Of a stretch of DNA of 64,000 bases, positions 36,549 to 60,193 are shown piece after piece; position 1 is the first letter of the stretch, and the number at the start of each line of letters is the position of its first letter. The notes under the pieces were generated by a model. It was not told where the DNA came from. It did not search any database and saw only the letters and a program-made list of their open reading frames with translations. Location: assembly GCF_024347455.1 (NCBI RefSeq), contig NZ_AP025483.1, positions 682,001-746,000 on the forward strand, read 5' to 3'. Made by a program: the position numbers and the translations under genes. This stretch comes from Vibrio echinoideorum. GTDB lineage: Bacteria; Pseudomonadota; Gammaproteobacteria; Enterobacterales; Vibrionaceae.

Positions 36549-36678
36549 GCTCTCTCCTTGCCTCATTGGGCTACATCACTTTGCCTTTAAAACATACGCT
36601 TCCATCAGAATTTTGTTAGATGCCTCGCATGAATAATTGATCCCCGTCATACAAATTTTACAAATCATATTGATTTTT

Positions 36679-36694
36679 GTGGAAACGTTTACAA
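36679..36694. promoter_or_regulatory. GalR-type operator between ABC ATPase and permease genes
   Basis: GTGGAAACGTTTACAA fits the gal operator form GTGNAAACGNTTNCAC with one arm change. It lies 131 bp upstream of the ATPase start and 151 bp upstream of the permease start, in the shared 296-bp gap, and closely resembles the sites at 56422 and 62690. Confidence 0.65.
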
Positions 36695-36844
36695 AATTAA
36701 AACATAACTGTGCGTAATATTATCAATAAGCCTAATATTTAAACGTAATCACTATAAATGCTGAGTTGCTAGATTAAATTTATAAATCTAGATGGAAATT
36801 AATCGAATCGTAAATGAAGCTTTAAAGACAAGGAATTTCGGGAA

Positions 36845-37765
36845 ATGGAGCAATCTGTGAAAACGATATACCCAGAAAATCGCACTCCGTCAGCGAAGAA
36901 GAAAAGACGCATCAGTTCCAAGGTGTCTCCTTGGCTGTTCTTAGCTCCGGCTATTGTCATCTTCTCTCTTTACGTTATTTATCCGATCTTGGACAGCATT
37001 TGGCTGAGCTTCTTTGAATGGGATGGGTTAGGGGAAAAAGAGTGGGTAGGGTTGGGCAATTATCGTGAACTGTTTGATTCAGAGGCCTTCTATACCTCTT
37101 TGACGAATAACTTTCTTTGGTTGATCTTTTTTATGCTCGCGCCACCTTGTGGCTTAGCGATTGCCCTTTTTCTAAACCAACAAGTGAAAGGCATTCGAGT
37201 CGTTAAATCTCTATTTTTCTTTCCCTTTGTTATTTCCCAAGTGGTGGTCGGCCTCGTATTTGCTTGGTTCTATGACCCGTCATTTGGTCTTTTTAATATC
37301 GCGTTAGGTGCCTTTGGCTTTGAGCCAATTTCAATTCTCGCCGATGAAGATTATGTCACCTATGGAATTATTGCTGCAGGCTTATGGCCACAAATTTCTT
37401 ACTGCATGATCTTGTATTTAACGGGTTTGAATAACCTAGACCCAGAACAGTTAGAAGCGGCACGCCTTGATGGGGCGAAGAAGTGGCGCATGCTCTGGTA
37501 TGTGGTTCTTCCTCAATTAAGGCCTGCGACTTTTATTGCTGTTGTAGTGACCGTGATTGGTGCCTTACGTTCATTCGATTTAGTTGCGACTATGACTGCG
37601 GGTGGCCCTTGGGGAAGCTCAACGGTACTGGCGTATCAAATGTATGAAGAGTCTATTTTTAACTATCGAATGGGTTATGGTGCGGCGGTTTCTGTGGTGC
37701 TGTTTCTGATTATGGATATCTATATCGCTTACTTCTTGTGGCGCATGTTAAGGAGTGAAAAATAA
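36845..37765 (+). CDS. ABC sugar importer permease 1 (MalF/UgpA type)
   Basis: A 306-residue inner-membrane permease with about six helices and the CUT1 EAA loop EAARLDGAKKWRMLW. The N-terminus is basic and cytoplasmic. It is smaller than E. coli MalF and nearer to UgpA-type permeases. Its stop overlaps the start of the second permease by one base. Partners are the ATPase at 35466 and the binding protein at 38920. Confidence 0.92.
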   Translation: MEQSVKTIYPENRTPSAKKKRRISSKVSPWLFLAPAIVIFSLYVIYPILDSIWLSFFEWDGLGEKEWVGLGNYRELFDSEAFYTSLTNNFLWLIFFMLAPPCGLAIALFLNQQVKGIRVVKSLFFFPFVISQVVVGLVFAWFYDPSFGLFNIALGAFGFEPISILADEDYVTYGIIAAGLWPQISYCMILYLTGLNNLDPEQLEAARLDGAKKWRMLWYVVLPQLRPATFIAVVVTVIGALRSFDLVATMTAGGPWGSSTVLAYQMYEESIFNYRMGYGAAVSVVLFLIMDIYIAYFLWRMLRSEK

Positions 37766-38616
37766 TGTTTCCGCAACCAATTCAAAAAGCTGGTCGCTTT
37801 ACTAACATCAGTTACCGAGTCGCGTTACCTATCTCGATCGTGATGTGGTTACTGCCACTTATCGCAGTGATGATGACATCGATTCGTTCGATGGACGACA
37901 TCAACAAGGGTAACTACTGGGGTTGGCCGAGTGAGATTCAGTTCATTGAGAATTACACCCAAGTTTTTACCTCGACATCAATGGGGCAGTACTTAATCAA
38001 TAGCTTGATCATTACATTGCCAGCGGTCGCAGGGGCTGTTGCTCTCTCGACATTGGCTGGATACGCCTTGGCGAAATACAATTTCAAGGCCAATGTTTGG
38101 ATCTTTGCGATGTTTATTGCGGGCAACTTTGTTCCGTTTCAAATTTTGATGATTCCTGTACGTGACTTAACCATTGGATTGGGTTTGTACGATACCCATT
38201 GGGCGTTGATTTTCTTCCATATCGCTTTCCAAGCCGGATTTTGTACCTTGTTTATGCGTAACTTTATTGTTGGCATTCCCGATGCGTTAATTGAAGCGGC
38301 AAGAGTGGAGGGAGTCAGTGAATGGAAGATTTTCTGGCATGTCGTATTGCCTCTCGTTCGTCCTGCACTCGCGGCATTAGCGGTACTGGTGTTTACCTTC
38401 ATTTGGAATGATTATTTTTGGGCTTTGGTATTGGTTCAAAGTGATGATGTTCGCCCTGTGACCGCTGGCTTGAGCTCATTGCAAGGCCAATGGTTGGCGT
38501 CTTGGCAGTTTATGTCTGCCGGAGCGGTAGTGGCTGCTATTCCACCTGTGGTTCTGTTCTTCACTATGCAGAAACACTTTATTGCTGGCCTGACTTTAGG
38601 TGCAACAAAGGGCTAA
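37765..38616 (+). CDS. ABC sugar importer permease 2 (MalG/UgpE type)
   Basis: A 283-residue permease with six helices and the EAA loop EAARVEGVSEWKIFW. It pairs with the upstream permease to form the membrane channel. Translation is coupled through a TAATG overlap. A 303-bp gap with a short tandem array and a stem-loop separates it from the binding-protein gene. Confidence 0.92.
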   Translation: MFPQPIQKAGRFTNISYRVALPISIVMWLLPLIAVMMTSIRSMDDINKGNYWGWPSEIQFIENYTQVFTSTSMGQYLINSLIITLPAVAGAVALSTLAGYALAKYNFKANVWIFAMFIAGNFVPFQILMIPVRDLTIGLGLYDTHWALIFFHIAFQAGFCTLFMRNFIVGIPDALIEAARVEGVSEWKIFWHVVLPLVRPALAALAVLVFTFIWNDYFWALVLVQSDDVRPVTAGLSSLQGQWLASWQFMSAGAVVAAIPPVVLFFTMQKHFIAGLTLGATKG

Positions 38617-38919
38617 CAGGTTAACGGGCACGTTATTTTCAAGCTTAGTTATTTACAGGCTTAGCTATTTTCAGACTTAGTTATTTACAGATTCAGCTAT
38701 TTACAGATTCAGCTATTTACAGGCCAAGTATGTAACGAGATAAGCAACTTAACAAAAGAGAATACGAACGATGCCAAGGTGGTTTGAAGTTAACCATCTT
38801 GGCTACGTAAATCCTGATCGGATTGATAATGAAAGAGTAATCAAACACGCATAACCCTACGAGACAAAACAATAATAATTGGACTTAGTGAGCGTTAGCT
38901 CTATAACAAGGACCTCAAT
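38617..38919. other. 303-bp intra-operon gap: tandem array and stem-loop
   Basis: It holds a 16-bp array (38644-38723, described separately) and a strong stem-loop. GCCAAGGTGGTT (38773-38784) pairs with AACCATCTTGGC (38792-38803) with one G-U pair and no T-run. In E. coli, comparable stem-loops in mal operons set the relative levels of binding protein and permeases. No gene is seen. Confidence 0.65.
38644..38723. repeat. Five-unit 16-bp degenerate tandem array
   Basis: Five consecutive 16-bp units of the form YTYAGYTATTTWCAGR run from 38644 to 38723, preceded by a partial unit at 38633-38643. Units 4 and 5 differ at one base. It lies inside the ABC importer operon after permease 2. Confidence 0.95.
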
Positions 38920-40146
38920 ATGAAATACGTGAAACATATCGCTGCTACTGCAGTGCTTGCTGCCTCCGTATCTGCAACCTCGTTTGCAGGCACTTTGGTC
39001 ATAAACTCTGATGCTTCTGATCCTGCACCAAAAGAAGCTTGGGGTGAGATCATCAACCGCTTTGAAAAAGAAAATCCTGATATTACGGTTAAGTACAATT
39101 TGTACGATCACGAGTCGTACAAAACAACGATTCGTAATTGGTTGGTGACTTCGCCGCCGGATGTGGTTTTTTGGTATGCGGGTAACCGAATGAAAGCCTT
39201 CGTTGATCGTGGCTTATTCGAAGATGTGAGTGATATCTGGACTGACAACAACATGCAGCAAGATTTCGCAGCCGCGGCGCCAGCTATGACGGTGAAAGGC
39301 AAGCAATATGGTGTGCCATACACGTATTACCAATGGGGTATCTACTACCGTAAAGATATATTTGAACAATATGGAATCGGCGAACCGAAAACGTGGGATG
39401 ACTTGAAATCCGCATCAGCAACGCTCAAAGAAAATGGCGTGGCACCGTTTGCTATTGGTACCAAGTATCTTTGGACGGCGGCGGGTTGGTTTGATTACAT
39501 CAACATGCGTACCAATGGTCTAGATTTCCATATTCAGTTGATGGAAGGCAAGGTGTCTTATTCTGATGAACGTGTTAAGAAAACCTTTGCTAATTGGGCT
39601 GAACTTGTTGAACCGGGTTACTACCTAGAAAACCACGCCTCTTATTCTTGGCAGGAAGCTCAACCGTTCTTGTATAACGGCAAGGCGGCGATGTACCTAA
39701 TGGGTAACTTTATCACGCCAAACTTCCCTGAAGAGTTGGATGGAAAAATGGATTTCTTCCAATTCCCTGTGATCGACTCAAGCGTACCTATGTCTGAAGA
39801 TGCGCCAATGGATACGCTACATATTCCTTCAAAAGCGAAGAACAAAGAAGACGCTCGTAAGTTCTTAGAGTTTGTTGCACGTGCAGAAAATCAGCAGCTA
39901 ATCAATGAGATGCTGTTGCAAATCCCAACTAACAACAAAGCAAAAGCGAAAGCTGATCCGTTCTTGGACAAAGGCGTTGCGATGCTCGGTTCTACCGAGG
40001 GTACTGCTCAGTTCTATGATAGAGACACTGATCCTGCGATGGCTAAAGAAGGCATGAAGGGTTTCCAAGAGTTTATGGTTCACCCTGATCGTATCGAAAA
40101 AATCTTGAAGAAACTCGATAAGGTAAGCAAGCGCACCTTTAAATAA
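38920..40146 (+). CDS. ABC sugar importer periplasmic binding protein
   Basis: A 408-residue extracellular solute-binding protein (family 1, MalE/UgpB-like). A Sec signal peptide is cut after TSFA (about residue 23), with no lipobox Cys, so the protein is periplasmic. The mature start GTLVINSDASDPAPKEAW and the NPDITVKYNLYDHESYKT segment fit sugar-binding proteins. It delivers substrate to the two permeases upstream. As lacZ follows, the substrate is likely a beta-galactoside (inference). Terminated at 40156-40192. Confidence 0.92.
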   Translation: MKYVKHIAATAVLAASVSATSFAGTLVINSDASDPAPKEAWGEIINRFEKENPDITVKYNLYDHESYKTTIRNWLVTSPPDVVFWYAGNRMKAFVDRGLFEDVSDIWTDNNMQQDFAAAAPAMTVKGKQYGVPYTYYQWGIYYRKDIFEQYGIGEPKTWDDLKSASATLKENGVAPFAIGTKYLWTAAGWFDYINMRTNGLDFHIQLMEGKVSYSDERVKKTFANWAELVEPGYYLENHASYSWQEAQPFLYNGKAAMYLMGNFITPNFPEELDGKMDFFQFPVIDSSVPMSEDAPMDTLHIPSKAKNKEDARKFLEFVARAENQQLINEMLLQIPTNNKAKAKADPFLDKGVAMLGSTEGTAQFYDRDTDPAMAKEGMKGFQEFMVHPDRIEKILKKLDKVSKRTFK

Positions 40147-40155
40147 TACTTCATC

Positions 40156-40192
40156 AGCCGCAGCGACTCTTGCTGCGGCTCTCTTCCTTTTC
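40156..40192 (+). terminator. Terminator after the sugar-binding protein gene
   Basis: AGCCGCAGC pairs with GCTGCGGCT (40172-40180) around a 7-base loop, followed by a T/C-rich stretch. It separates the ABC operon from lacZ, possibly only in part. Confidence 0.75.
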
Positions 40193-40251
40193 AGTTTGTC
40201 ATTGCCAGTGTTATTTGATTAGTGTTCGTCGTTTTTGAGCGCTTTAGGTGT

Positions 40252-43483
<3,232 letters not shown>

Positions 43484-43497
43484 AGTGCTGCGAATAG

Positions 43498-43526
43498 AGT
43501 AAAAGGATCATAGTAGGCCAAATAGT
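43498..43526 (+). repeat. Copy B of the recurrent AGTAAAARGATCAT motif
   Basis: Fifteen bp after the lacZ stop. Copies B and C agree at 27 of 29 positions. Here the GGCCAAATA part can pair with TATTTGGC about 20 bases downstream. Confidence 0.85.
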
Positions 43527-43570
43527 CTAAATGTTTGTTTGTTCGATTATTTGGCTTCAGATATAAAAAA

Positions 43571-43595
43571 GGCACTCAACGTAATGCTGAGTGCC
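43571..43595 (-). terminator. Terminator of the ygjJK transcript
   Basis: GGCACTCA pairs with TGAGTGCC; on the minus strand six T follow directly. It ends the operon whose last gene is ygjK and faces the convergent lacZ. Confidence 0.85.
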
Positions 43596-43613
43596 AAAGT
43601 CTGAAATTTATTG

Positions 43614-43643
43614 ATCCGTTGTATCTTGTTAATCCGTTGTATC
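43614..43643. repeat. Direct repeat ATCCGTTGTATC, period 18 bp
   Basis: ATCCGTTGTATC at 43614-43625 and again at 43632-43643, downstream of ygjK. Confidence 0.85.
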
Positions 43644-43677
43644 AATGAATCTCAGAGGACAGGTAAAAAGGTTCGAT

Positions 43678-46083
<2,406 letters not shown>

Positions 46084-46086
46084 TTA

Positions 46087-47223
<1,137 letters not shown>

Positions 47224-47323
47224 TCAAGGCGTATTTGGTCAGGTCACTTACGATCGCAAAACCGATATTAATGATTATTTTCATGTTTAAAATTAAATTA
47301 CCTTAAAAATGTGATCTATTTTT

Positions 47324-47337
47324 AGTAAATATTTACT
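47324..47337. promoter_or_regulatory. Operator AGTAAATATTTACT upstream of ygjJ
   Basis: A perfect palindrome with AGTAA arms, like the EbgR-type sites at 54953 and 49231, but with a 4-bp rather than 5-bp spacer. It lies 173 bp upstream of the ygjJ start. A one-base spacing change could alter binding. Confidence 0.5.
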
Positions 47338-47529
47338 TTGTTTTTATTTTGACTTTATGTTGAATTTGCAAAGGTATGGCTAGGGCTGTAAATATTCCTT
47401 TTGTGAATCCTTGTCTGGGCGGATAGATTGTTGAATTGAATATGTTCTGTCTTGATAGTTTTGGTGGAAGAGGGGTGTTTTGGTAGGAGGTATTTGGTCG
47501 GAGATAGGTTTTTAGAAAAAGGTATCGAC

Positions 47530-47560
47530 AAAAAAAAGCACTCACCGTGTGGTGAGTGCC
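47530..47560 (-). terminator. Terminator of ygjI
   Basis: GCACTCACC pairs with GGTGAGTGC around a 4-base loop; nine or so T follow on the minus strand. A very strong intrinsic terminator. Confidence 0.9.
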
Positions 47561-47614
47561 TGTAATAGTTCAAACAAAATCAAAGCTAAGATTTAAATCA
47601 AGGTTAATAAGAGA

Positions 47615-49159
<1,545 letters not shown>

Positions 49160-49230
49160 TCAGGTTTGGCTCATTTATTATTTTTGTATTGATTTACGAA
49201 CAAATCTTTAGACGTTTTAGCTTGTTAGTT

Positions 49231-49249
49231 TCAGTAAATTTATTACTGA
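49231..49249. promoter_or_regulatory. EbgR-type operator upstream of ygjI
   Basis: TCAGTAA-N5-TTACTGA has perfect 7-bp arms and the same 19-bp form as the ebgA site TTAGTAAAA-G-TTTTACTAA. It is about 185 bp upstream of the ygjI start. Confidence 0.6.
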
Positions 49250-49570
49250 TATAAAAACTGCAACACTAAGATGTTCATCGAAGAGGCTAGCTTTCTCATG
49301 TACGACGATGTATCAGGCTTGTAGGGGCTTTTTGTCGTTTTTTCTCTATGAGTTCACTTGTCTCTTCAACAAGAAGATTAAAGATTAAGCGGTGGGAAGT
49401 TAATCGAAATTGATCAAATATGTGATGTGAGGTAAATAAATTTAGTTAATTTTTTACCTTGGTTTTTATTCGGGTTTTATTACGATCTAATTAATGCTTT
49501 TAGTGAAGTGAAACCTTGACGGAATGGTGTTTTTATTCTTATGGATTGTTTTTAATTTACTGATTTAAAA

Positions 49571-49594
49571 CAAAAAAGCGCCATAAAGGCGCTT
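49571..49594 (-). terminator. Terminator of the ebgAC-ygjI2 operon
   Basis: AGCGCC pairs with GGCGCT; on the minus strand six T follow the stem. It is 50 bp past the stop of the APC gene. Confidence 0.85.
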
Positions 49595-49643
49595 GTGAAT
49601 TTGTGCTGTTTTTATCGATTCATCATCTAGTGAAGATCTGAGC

Positions 49644-51092
<1,449 letters not shown>

Positions 51093-51240
51093 TTATAGTC
51101 GTTATTTCTCTAGGCTACTTTGTAGGGAAGGAGCAGAGAGGCTTTATGCAGTGTGACTGAGCCTTGAACGGCAAGCCTCAGTACACACTGTGAATAGATC
51201 TTGTTGTTGCTGCTTTCGGCTGTTTAGCTTCGGCAGCTTG

Positions 51241-54996
<3,756 letters not shown>

Positions 54997-55124
54997 TTAA
55001 CTTCATCACGTTTTTTGTGGGCTTTTTACGGTGCGGTGTGATCCACTTAAAAGAATGCTATTTGGTGTTTAACTTAGGTAGGTGAAAGGGAAGGGGATGC
55101 TTACGCTGGCGATGTGAAAGGCAC

Positions 55125-55155
55125 AAAAAAGGCCACCTACAATAAAGGCAGCCTT
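55125..55155 (-). terminator. Terminator of ebgR
   Basis: On the minus strand AAGGCTGCC pairs with GGTGGCCTT (two G-U pairs), followed by six T. It separates ebgR from ebgA. Confidence 0.75.
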
Positions 55156-55179
55156 AATTTATCTATCTGATATAAATCG

Positions 55180-56196
<1,017 letters not shown>

Positions 56197-56421
56197 TTAA
56201 ACAAACCATCTTTAGTAAAAAAGCAATGCACCTCTTTATTCTACAGACCTATTGTAATCAAACTGGAGTTCATTGCATTAACTTTTAGTAAAATAAATTC
56301 TCAACGCCTAGTCCGTATCTCATAATTAACTATCTATAATTATCTTATTAAAATTCAATGGATTAGATGTGAATAACTATTATGTTTTTCTATATCACAG
56401 TCGCCATCAACTTTAACCGTT

Positions 56422-56439
56422 AGTGTAAACGTTTACACT
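56422..56439. promoter_or_regulatory. Perfect GalR operator of galETKM
   Basis: AGTGTAAACGTTTACACT is a perfect 18-bp palindrome fitting the gal operator. Its centre lies about 60 bp upstream of the predicted galE transcription start, the same distance as OE in E. coli. Confidence 0.8.
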
Positions 56440-56440
56440 T

Positions 56441-56456
56441 CGTGGTTTTGATCACA
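56441..56456 (+). promoter_or_regulatory. CRP-like site of the gal promoter
   Basis: CGTGG-TTTTGA-TCACA matches 8 of 10 key positions of the CRP site. It is centred about 42 bp before the predicted start, a class II position. Confidence 0.5.
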
Positions 56457-56478
56457 GAAATATAGTCAAAATGGCTGC

Positions 56479-56484
56479 TACTAT
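56479..56484 (+). promoter_or_regulatory. -10 box of the gal promoter
   Basis: TACTAT with no good -35 hexamer at 17 bp, as expected for a CRP-dependent promoter. The predicted start is near 56491. Confidence 0.45.
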
Positions 56485-56559
56485 TTCTGTCATAGGGTGC
56501 TATTGGAATTGAATATCGGTTCGAGTGACGCCACGAATGACAACAAAGAGAGGTTGATT

Positions 56560-57570
56560 GTGAAAGTACTGGTTACAGGCGGCATGGGTTACATCGGAAG
56601 TCATACATGCATTCAAATGATGCAAGCTGGTATGGAACCAATCATTGTAGACAACCTTTGCAACAGTAAAGAGCTGGTTCTTGAGCGAATAGAATCGTTG
56701 ACTGGTCAGCGACCAACTTTTTATCTTGGCGACATTCGTGATGAAGCTTTTCTAGATACTGTTTTTTCTGAAAATAACATCCAAGCGGTGATTCACTTTG
56801 CTGGACTTAAGGCGGTTGGCGAATCGGTCTCTAAGCCTTTGGAATATTACGATAACAACGTAAATGGTTCTTTGGTTCTTGCTCGCAGCATGAAGAAAGC
56901 GGGTGTGAAAAGCATCGTATTTAGCTCATCAGCGACCGTCTACGGTGATCCGGAAGTCGTGCCAATTACTGAAAATTCGCCAACGGGAGCAACGACTAAC
57001 CCTTATGGTCGCAGTAAGTACATGGTTGAAGAGTGCTTAAGTGATTTATTTAACGCCGAAAATGATTGGAGTGTGACGTTATTACGCTACTTCAACCCAG
57101 TAGGCGCCCATCAATCTGGCACCATGGGTGAAGACCCACAAGGTATCCCGAATAACTTAATGCCATTCATTGCTCAAGTAGCAGTAGGGCGCCGTGAAAA
57201 ATTGGCTGTATTTGGCAATGATTACCCAACAGTCGATGGCACGGGTGTTCGTGACTATATTCATGTGATGGATTTAGCCGATGGTCACGTTGCGGCATTA
57301 AAAGCGGTTGGTGAGAAGGCGGGTCTACATATCTACAACCTAGGCACCGGTAAAGGTTCAAGTGTTTTGGAAATGGTAGAAGCCTTTGCACAAGCATCAG
57401 GCAAACCTGTTCCTTATGAAGTTTGTCCACGCCGTGCTGGTGATATTGCTGAATGTTGGGCAAGCACTGAAAAAGCGGAACGCGAGTTAGGTTGGAAAGC
57501 GACACGCAGCGTGATGGAAATGACGGCGGATACGTGGAATTGGCAGTCGAATAATCCAAACGGTTATTAG
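56560..57570 (+). CDS. galE: UDP-glucose 4-epimerase GalE
   Basis: A 336-residue NAD-dependent epimerase of the Leloir pathway. It has the Rossmann motif GGMGYIGSH and catalytic Y149 and K153 in YGRSK, the same numbers as in E. coli. GTG 56560 with GAGAGG 6 bases upstream is the start; an upstream in-frame ATG at 56497 lies in the leader. First gene of galETKM. Confidence 0.96.
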   Translation: MKVLVTGGMGYIGSHTCIQMMQAGMEPIIVDNLCNSKELVLERIESLTGQRPTFYLGDIRDEAFLDTVFSENNIQAVIHFAGLKAVGESVSKPLEYYDNNVNGSLVLARSMKKAGVKSIVFSSSATVYGDPEVVPITENSPTGATTNPYGRSKYMVEECLSDLFNAENDWSVTLLRYFNPVGAHQSGTMGEDPQGIPNNLMPFIAQVAVGRREKLAVFGNDYPTVDGTGVRDYIHVMDLADGHVAALKAVGEKAGLHIYNLGTGKGSSVLEMVEAFAQASGKPVPYEVCPRRAGDIAECWASTEKAERELGWKATRSVMEMTADTWNWQSNNPNGY

Positions 57571-57589
57571 TCAGTGTAATTGAAGCCAC

Positions 57590-57633
57590 AGTGCTTTTAT
57601 CTGATAGCTAGTAGCTAGTATCGGCACTTTTTC
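57590..57633 (+). terminator. Weak hairpin with T-run between galE and galT
   Basis: AGTGC (57590-57594) pairs with GCACT (57624-57628), followed by TTTTT. The loop is long and holds a TAGCTAG direct repeat, so any termination is partial. Confidence 0.35.
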
Positions 57634-57682
57634 TCATTGATAAGTGCTGAAGAAAAGAATTTTAAAGAGTTGAGTAAGTAGC

Positions 57683-58738
57683 ATGTCAAAAGTTGAATTT
57701 AACCCAGTAGACCACCCGCATCGCCGTTATAACCCATTAACGGGCCAGTGGATCTTGGTGTCACCGCACCGCGCAAAACGTCCGTGGAGCGGCCAAGATG
57801 AAAAGCCATCGACTGCGCAGCTTCCAGCGTATGAGAAAGAGTGTTTCTTGTGCCCAACTAATACACGTATCTCGGGTGACGAAAACCCAGATTACGACGG
57901 CACTTACGTATTCAGTAACGATTTCGCGGCGTTGATGCCTGATTCACCTGACGCTCCAGAGTCTGATAACCCTCTATTTAAGACTCAAGGTGTGCGTGGG
58001 CTGAGCCGCGTGATCTGTTTCTCTCCGGATCACAGCAAAACGCTGCCAGAGCTGCCAGTGAATAAAATCCGTGGTGTGATTGATACCTGGAACGAGCAAA
58101 TTGAAGAGCTAGGTAAAGATTACCTATGGGTTCAAGCCTTCGAAAACAAAGGTGAGACCATGGGCTGTTCTCAGCCTCACCCACACGGTCAAATTTGGGC
58201 GAACAGCTTTCTGCCAAACGAGATTGAACGTAAAGAAAAGCTGTTAAAGGAATACTTCGATCAACAAGGTTCAAACCTGTTAGTCGATTACGTTGAAGCT
58301 GAAATGAAAGATGGCTCGCGCACCGTGGTTGAAACGGAACACTGGATTGCTGTTGTGCCTTATTGGGCGGCGTGGCCATTCGAAACGATGTTACTGCCGA
58401 AAACGCATATTCGCCGTATGAGTGAATTGACGGACGAGCAACGTGATGATTTAGCGGTCGCAATTAAGAAATTAACGAGCCGTTACGACAATTTATTCGA
58501 GTGTTCATTCCCATACTCAATGGGTTGGCACTATGCGCCATTCTTTGAGGAAGGCACTGACATCGACCATTGGCAACTGCATGCGTTGTTTTATCCGCCA
58601 TTGTTGCGCAGTGCTTCGGTTCGCAAGTTCATGGTTGGCTACGAAATGTTGGCTGAATCTCAGCGCGATTTAACCGCAGAACAAGCGGCGCAACGTCTTC
58701 GTGACTTGAGCGATGTTCACTATAAAGAACAGCCGTAA
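57683..58738 (+). CDS. galT: Galactose-1-phosphate uridylyltransferase GalT
   Basis: A 351-residue transferase that swaps UMP between UDP-glucose and galactose-1-phosphate. The HPH active site with nucleophile H168 (H166-P-H168, in [10 protein letters not shown]) is seen, and the metal-site residues CPTN are present near 52. Length matches the family. It lies 112 bp after galE. Confidence 0.96.
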   Translation: MSKVEFNPVDHPHRRYNPLTGQWILVSPHRAKRPWSGQDEKPSTAQLPAYEKECFLCPTNTRISGDENPDYDGTYVFSNDFAALMPDSPDAPESDNPLFKTQGVRGLSRVICFSPDHSKTLPELPVNKIRGVIDTWNEQIEELGKDYLWVQAFENKGETMGCSQPHPHGQIWANSFLPNEIERKEKLLKEYFDQQGSNLLVDYVEAEMKDGSRTVVETEHWIAVVPYWAAWPFETMLLPKTHIRRMSELTDEQRDDLAVAIKKLTSRYDNLFECSFPYSMGWHYAPFFEEGTDIDHWQLHALFYPPLLRSASVRKFMVGYEMLAESQRDLTAEQAAQRLRDLSDVHYKEQP

Positions 58739-58741
58739 AAA

Positions 58742-58818
58742 GCGAGATTCCAGATATCTCGCCTCTCGATTCTGAAATGACGAAACGTTAGAAGCCAGAA
58801 GGTTTATTTCGTCATTTC
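58742..58818 (+). other. Two stem-loops between galT and galK
   Basis: GCGAGAT/ATCTCGC (58742-58762) and GAAATGACGAAA/TTTCGTCATTTC (58774-58818) lie in the 183-bp gap. There is no T-run, so they more likely protect or process mRNA than end it. Confidence 0.5.
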
Positions 58819-58921
58819 TTACCGCGAGCTACGAGTGGGATAGGAAATTGATAAGAATTAAAGTGGTGCCATATAGGGGCCATTACCAATTGAACAAAGA
58901 GTTTAACCAGAGAGTTTACTT

Positions 58922-60082
58922 ATGTCTGATCTAATCCAAAACGTGAAAGCATCTTTTGAGCAAGTCCTTGGCTACCAAGCGACTCATATTGTTCAAGCAC
59001 CAGGTCGTGTGAATCTGATTGGTGAACATACTGACTACAACGATGGTTTTGTCCTACCGTGCGCCATTAACTACCAAACCGTTGTGGCAGCAGCAAAGCG
59101 TGACGACAATATCGTTCGTGTTGTGTCTGTGGATTACGGCAATGCCGTTGATGAATTCGACCTTACTCAAGAGATCACATTTCAACAAGACAAGATGTGG
59201 GCGAACTACATTCGTGGTGTGGTGAAGTGTTTAAAAGGTCGTGGTTTTGAATTTAAAGGTGCAGACATCTCTGTCACGGGCAATGTTCCTCAAGGCGCGG
59301 GTCTAAGTTCTTCTGCGGCATTGGAAGTCGTGATTGGTCAGACATTCAAGGTACTTTACAACCTAGAGATCAGCCAAGCAGAGGTTGCATTAAATGGCCA
59401 GCAAGCGGAAAACGAATTTGTAGGTTGTAACTGCGGCATCATGGACCAAATGATTTCAGCCGAAGGTCGTGCGAACCACGCGATGCTTTTAGATTGCCGT
59501 AGTCTAGAAACGACCGCGGTTTCGATGCCCGAAGATATGGCTGTGGTTATCATTAACTCAAACAAGAAACGCGGCTTGGTCGACAGTGAATACAATACGC
59601 GTCGTGAGCAGTGTGAAGAGGCCGCGCGTATTTTTGGTGTTCCAGCATTGCGTGATGTGACGATTGAACAGTTCAAGGCGAAAGAGTCTGAACTGGGTGA
59701 GATGGTTGCCAAACGTGCACGTCACGTAATTACTGAGAATGACCGAACTGAAGAAGCGGCAATGGCTCTGCGTAATCACGATATGAAGCGTATGGGTGAA
59801 TTGATGGCTGAATCGCATGCTTCAATGCGTGATGATTTCGAAATTACCGTTAAAGAAGTCGATACACTGGTTGAGCTAGTGAAAGGTGTGATCGGTGAGC
59901 AAGGTGGCGTGCGTATGACTGGCGGCGGTTTCGGTGGTTGTATTGTGGCATTGGTTCCACCTGCATTGGTTGATGAAATTAAAACAACCGTTGAGCAGGA
60001 ATATCAAGCGGCGACGGGGCTAAAAGAATCGATTTATGTGTGCCAAGCGAAAGACGGAGCGGGCCTTGTTGAAGTAATCTAG
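58922..60082 (+). CDS. galK: Galactokinase GalK
   Basis: A 386-residue GHMP kinase that phosphorylates galactose at C1. It has the galactokinase signature [18 protein letters not shown] (about 28-45), the ATP-binding GHMP motif [14 protein letters not shown], and the C-terminal [15 protein letters not shown]. Length and motifs are normal. Confidence 0.97.
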   Translation: MSDLIQNVKASFEQVLGYQATHIVQAPGRVNLIGEHTDYNDGFVLPCAINYQTVVAAAKRDDNIVRVVSVDYGNAVDEFDLTQEITFQQDKMWANYIRGVVKCLKGRGFEFKGADISVTGNVPQGAGLSSSAALEVVIGQTFKVLYNLEISQAEVALNGQQAENEFVGCNCGIMDQMISAEGRANHAMLLDCRSLETTAVSMPEDMAVVIINSNKKRGLVDSEYNTRREQCEEAARIFGVPALRDVTIEQFKAKESELGEMVAKRARHVITENDRTEEAAMALRNHDMKRMGELMAESHASMRDDFEITVKEVDTLVELVKGVIGEQGGVRMTGGGFGGCIVALVPPALVDEIKTTVEQEYQAATGLKESIYVCQAKDGAGLVEVI

Positions 60083-60111
60083 CTGTTTCGAGATTTAAAT
60101 AAAGCTTACCA

Positions 60112-60140
60112 AGTAAAAAGATCATGGTAGGCCAAATAGT
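60112..60140 (+). repeat. Copy C of the recurrent AGTAAAARGATCAT motif
   Basis: Thirty bp after the galK stop and one base before a terminator hairpin. It differs from copy B at 2 of 29 positions. Confidence 0.85.
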
Positions 60141-60170
60141 AAAGCCTTTACCCAATGTAGAGGCTTTTTG
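60141..60170 (+). terminator. Intrinsic terminator between galK and galM
   Basis: AAGCCTTTAC (60142-60151) pairs with GTAGAGGCTT (60157-60166, one G-U) with a 5-base loop and a T-run. If active, it would lower galM relative to galETK. Confidence 0.75.
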
Positions 60171-60193
60171 CTGGCACTAGAAAGGAATTTAGA

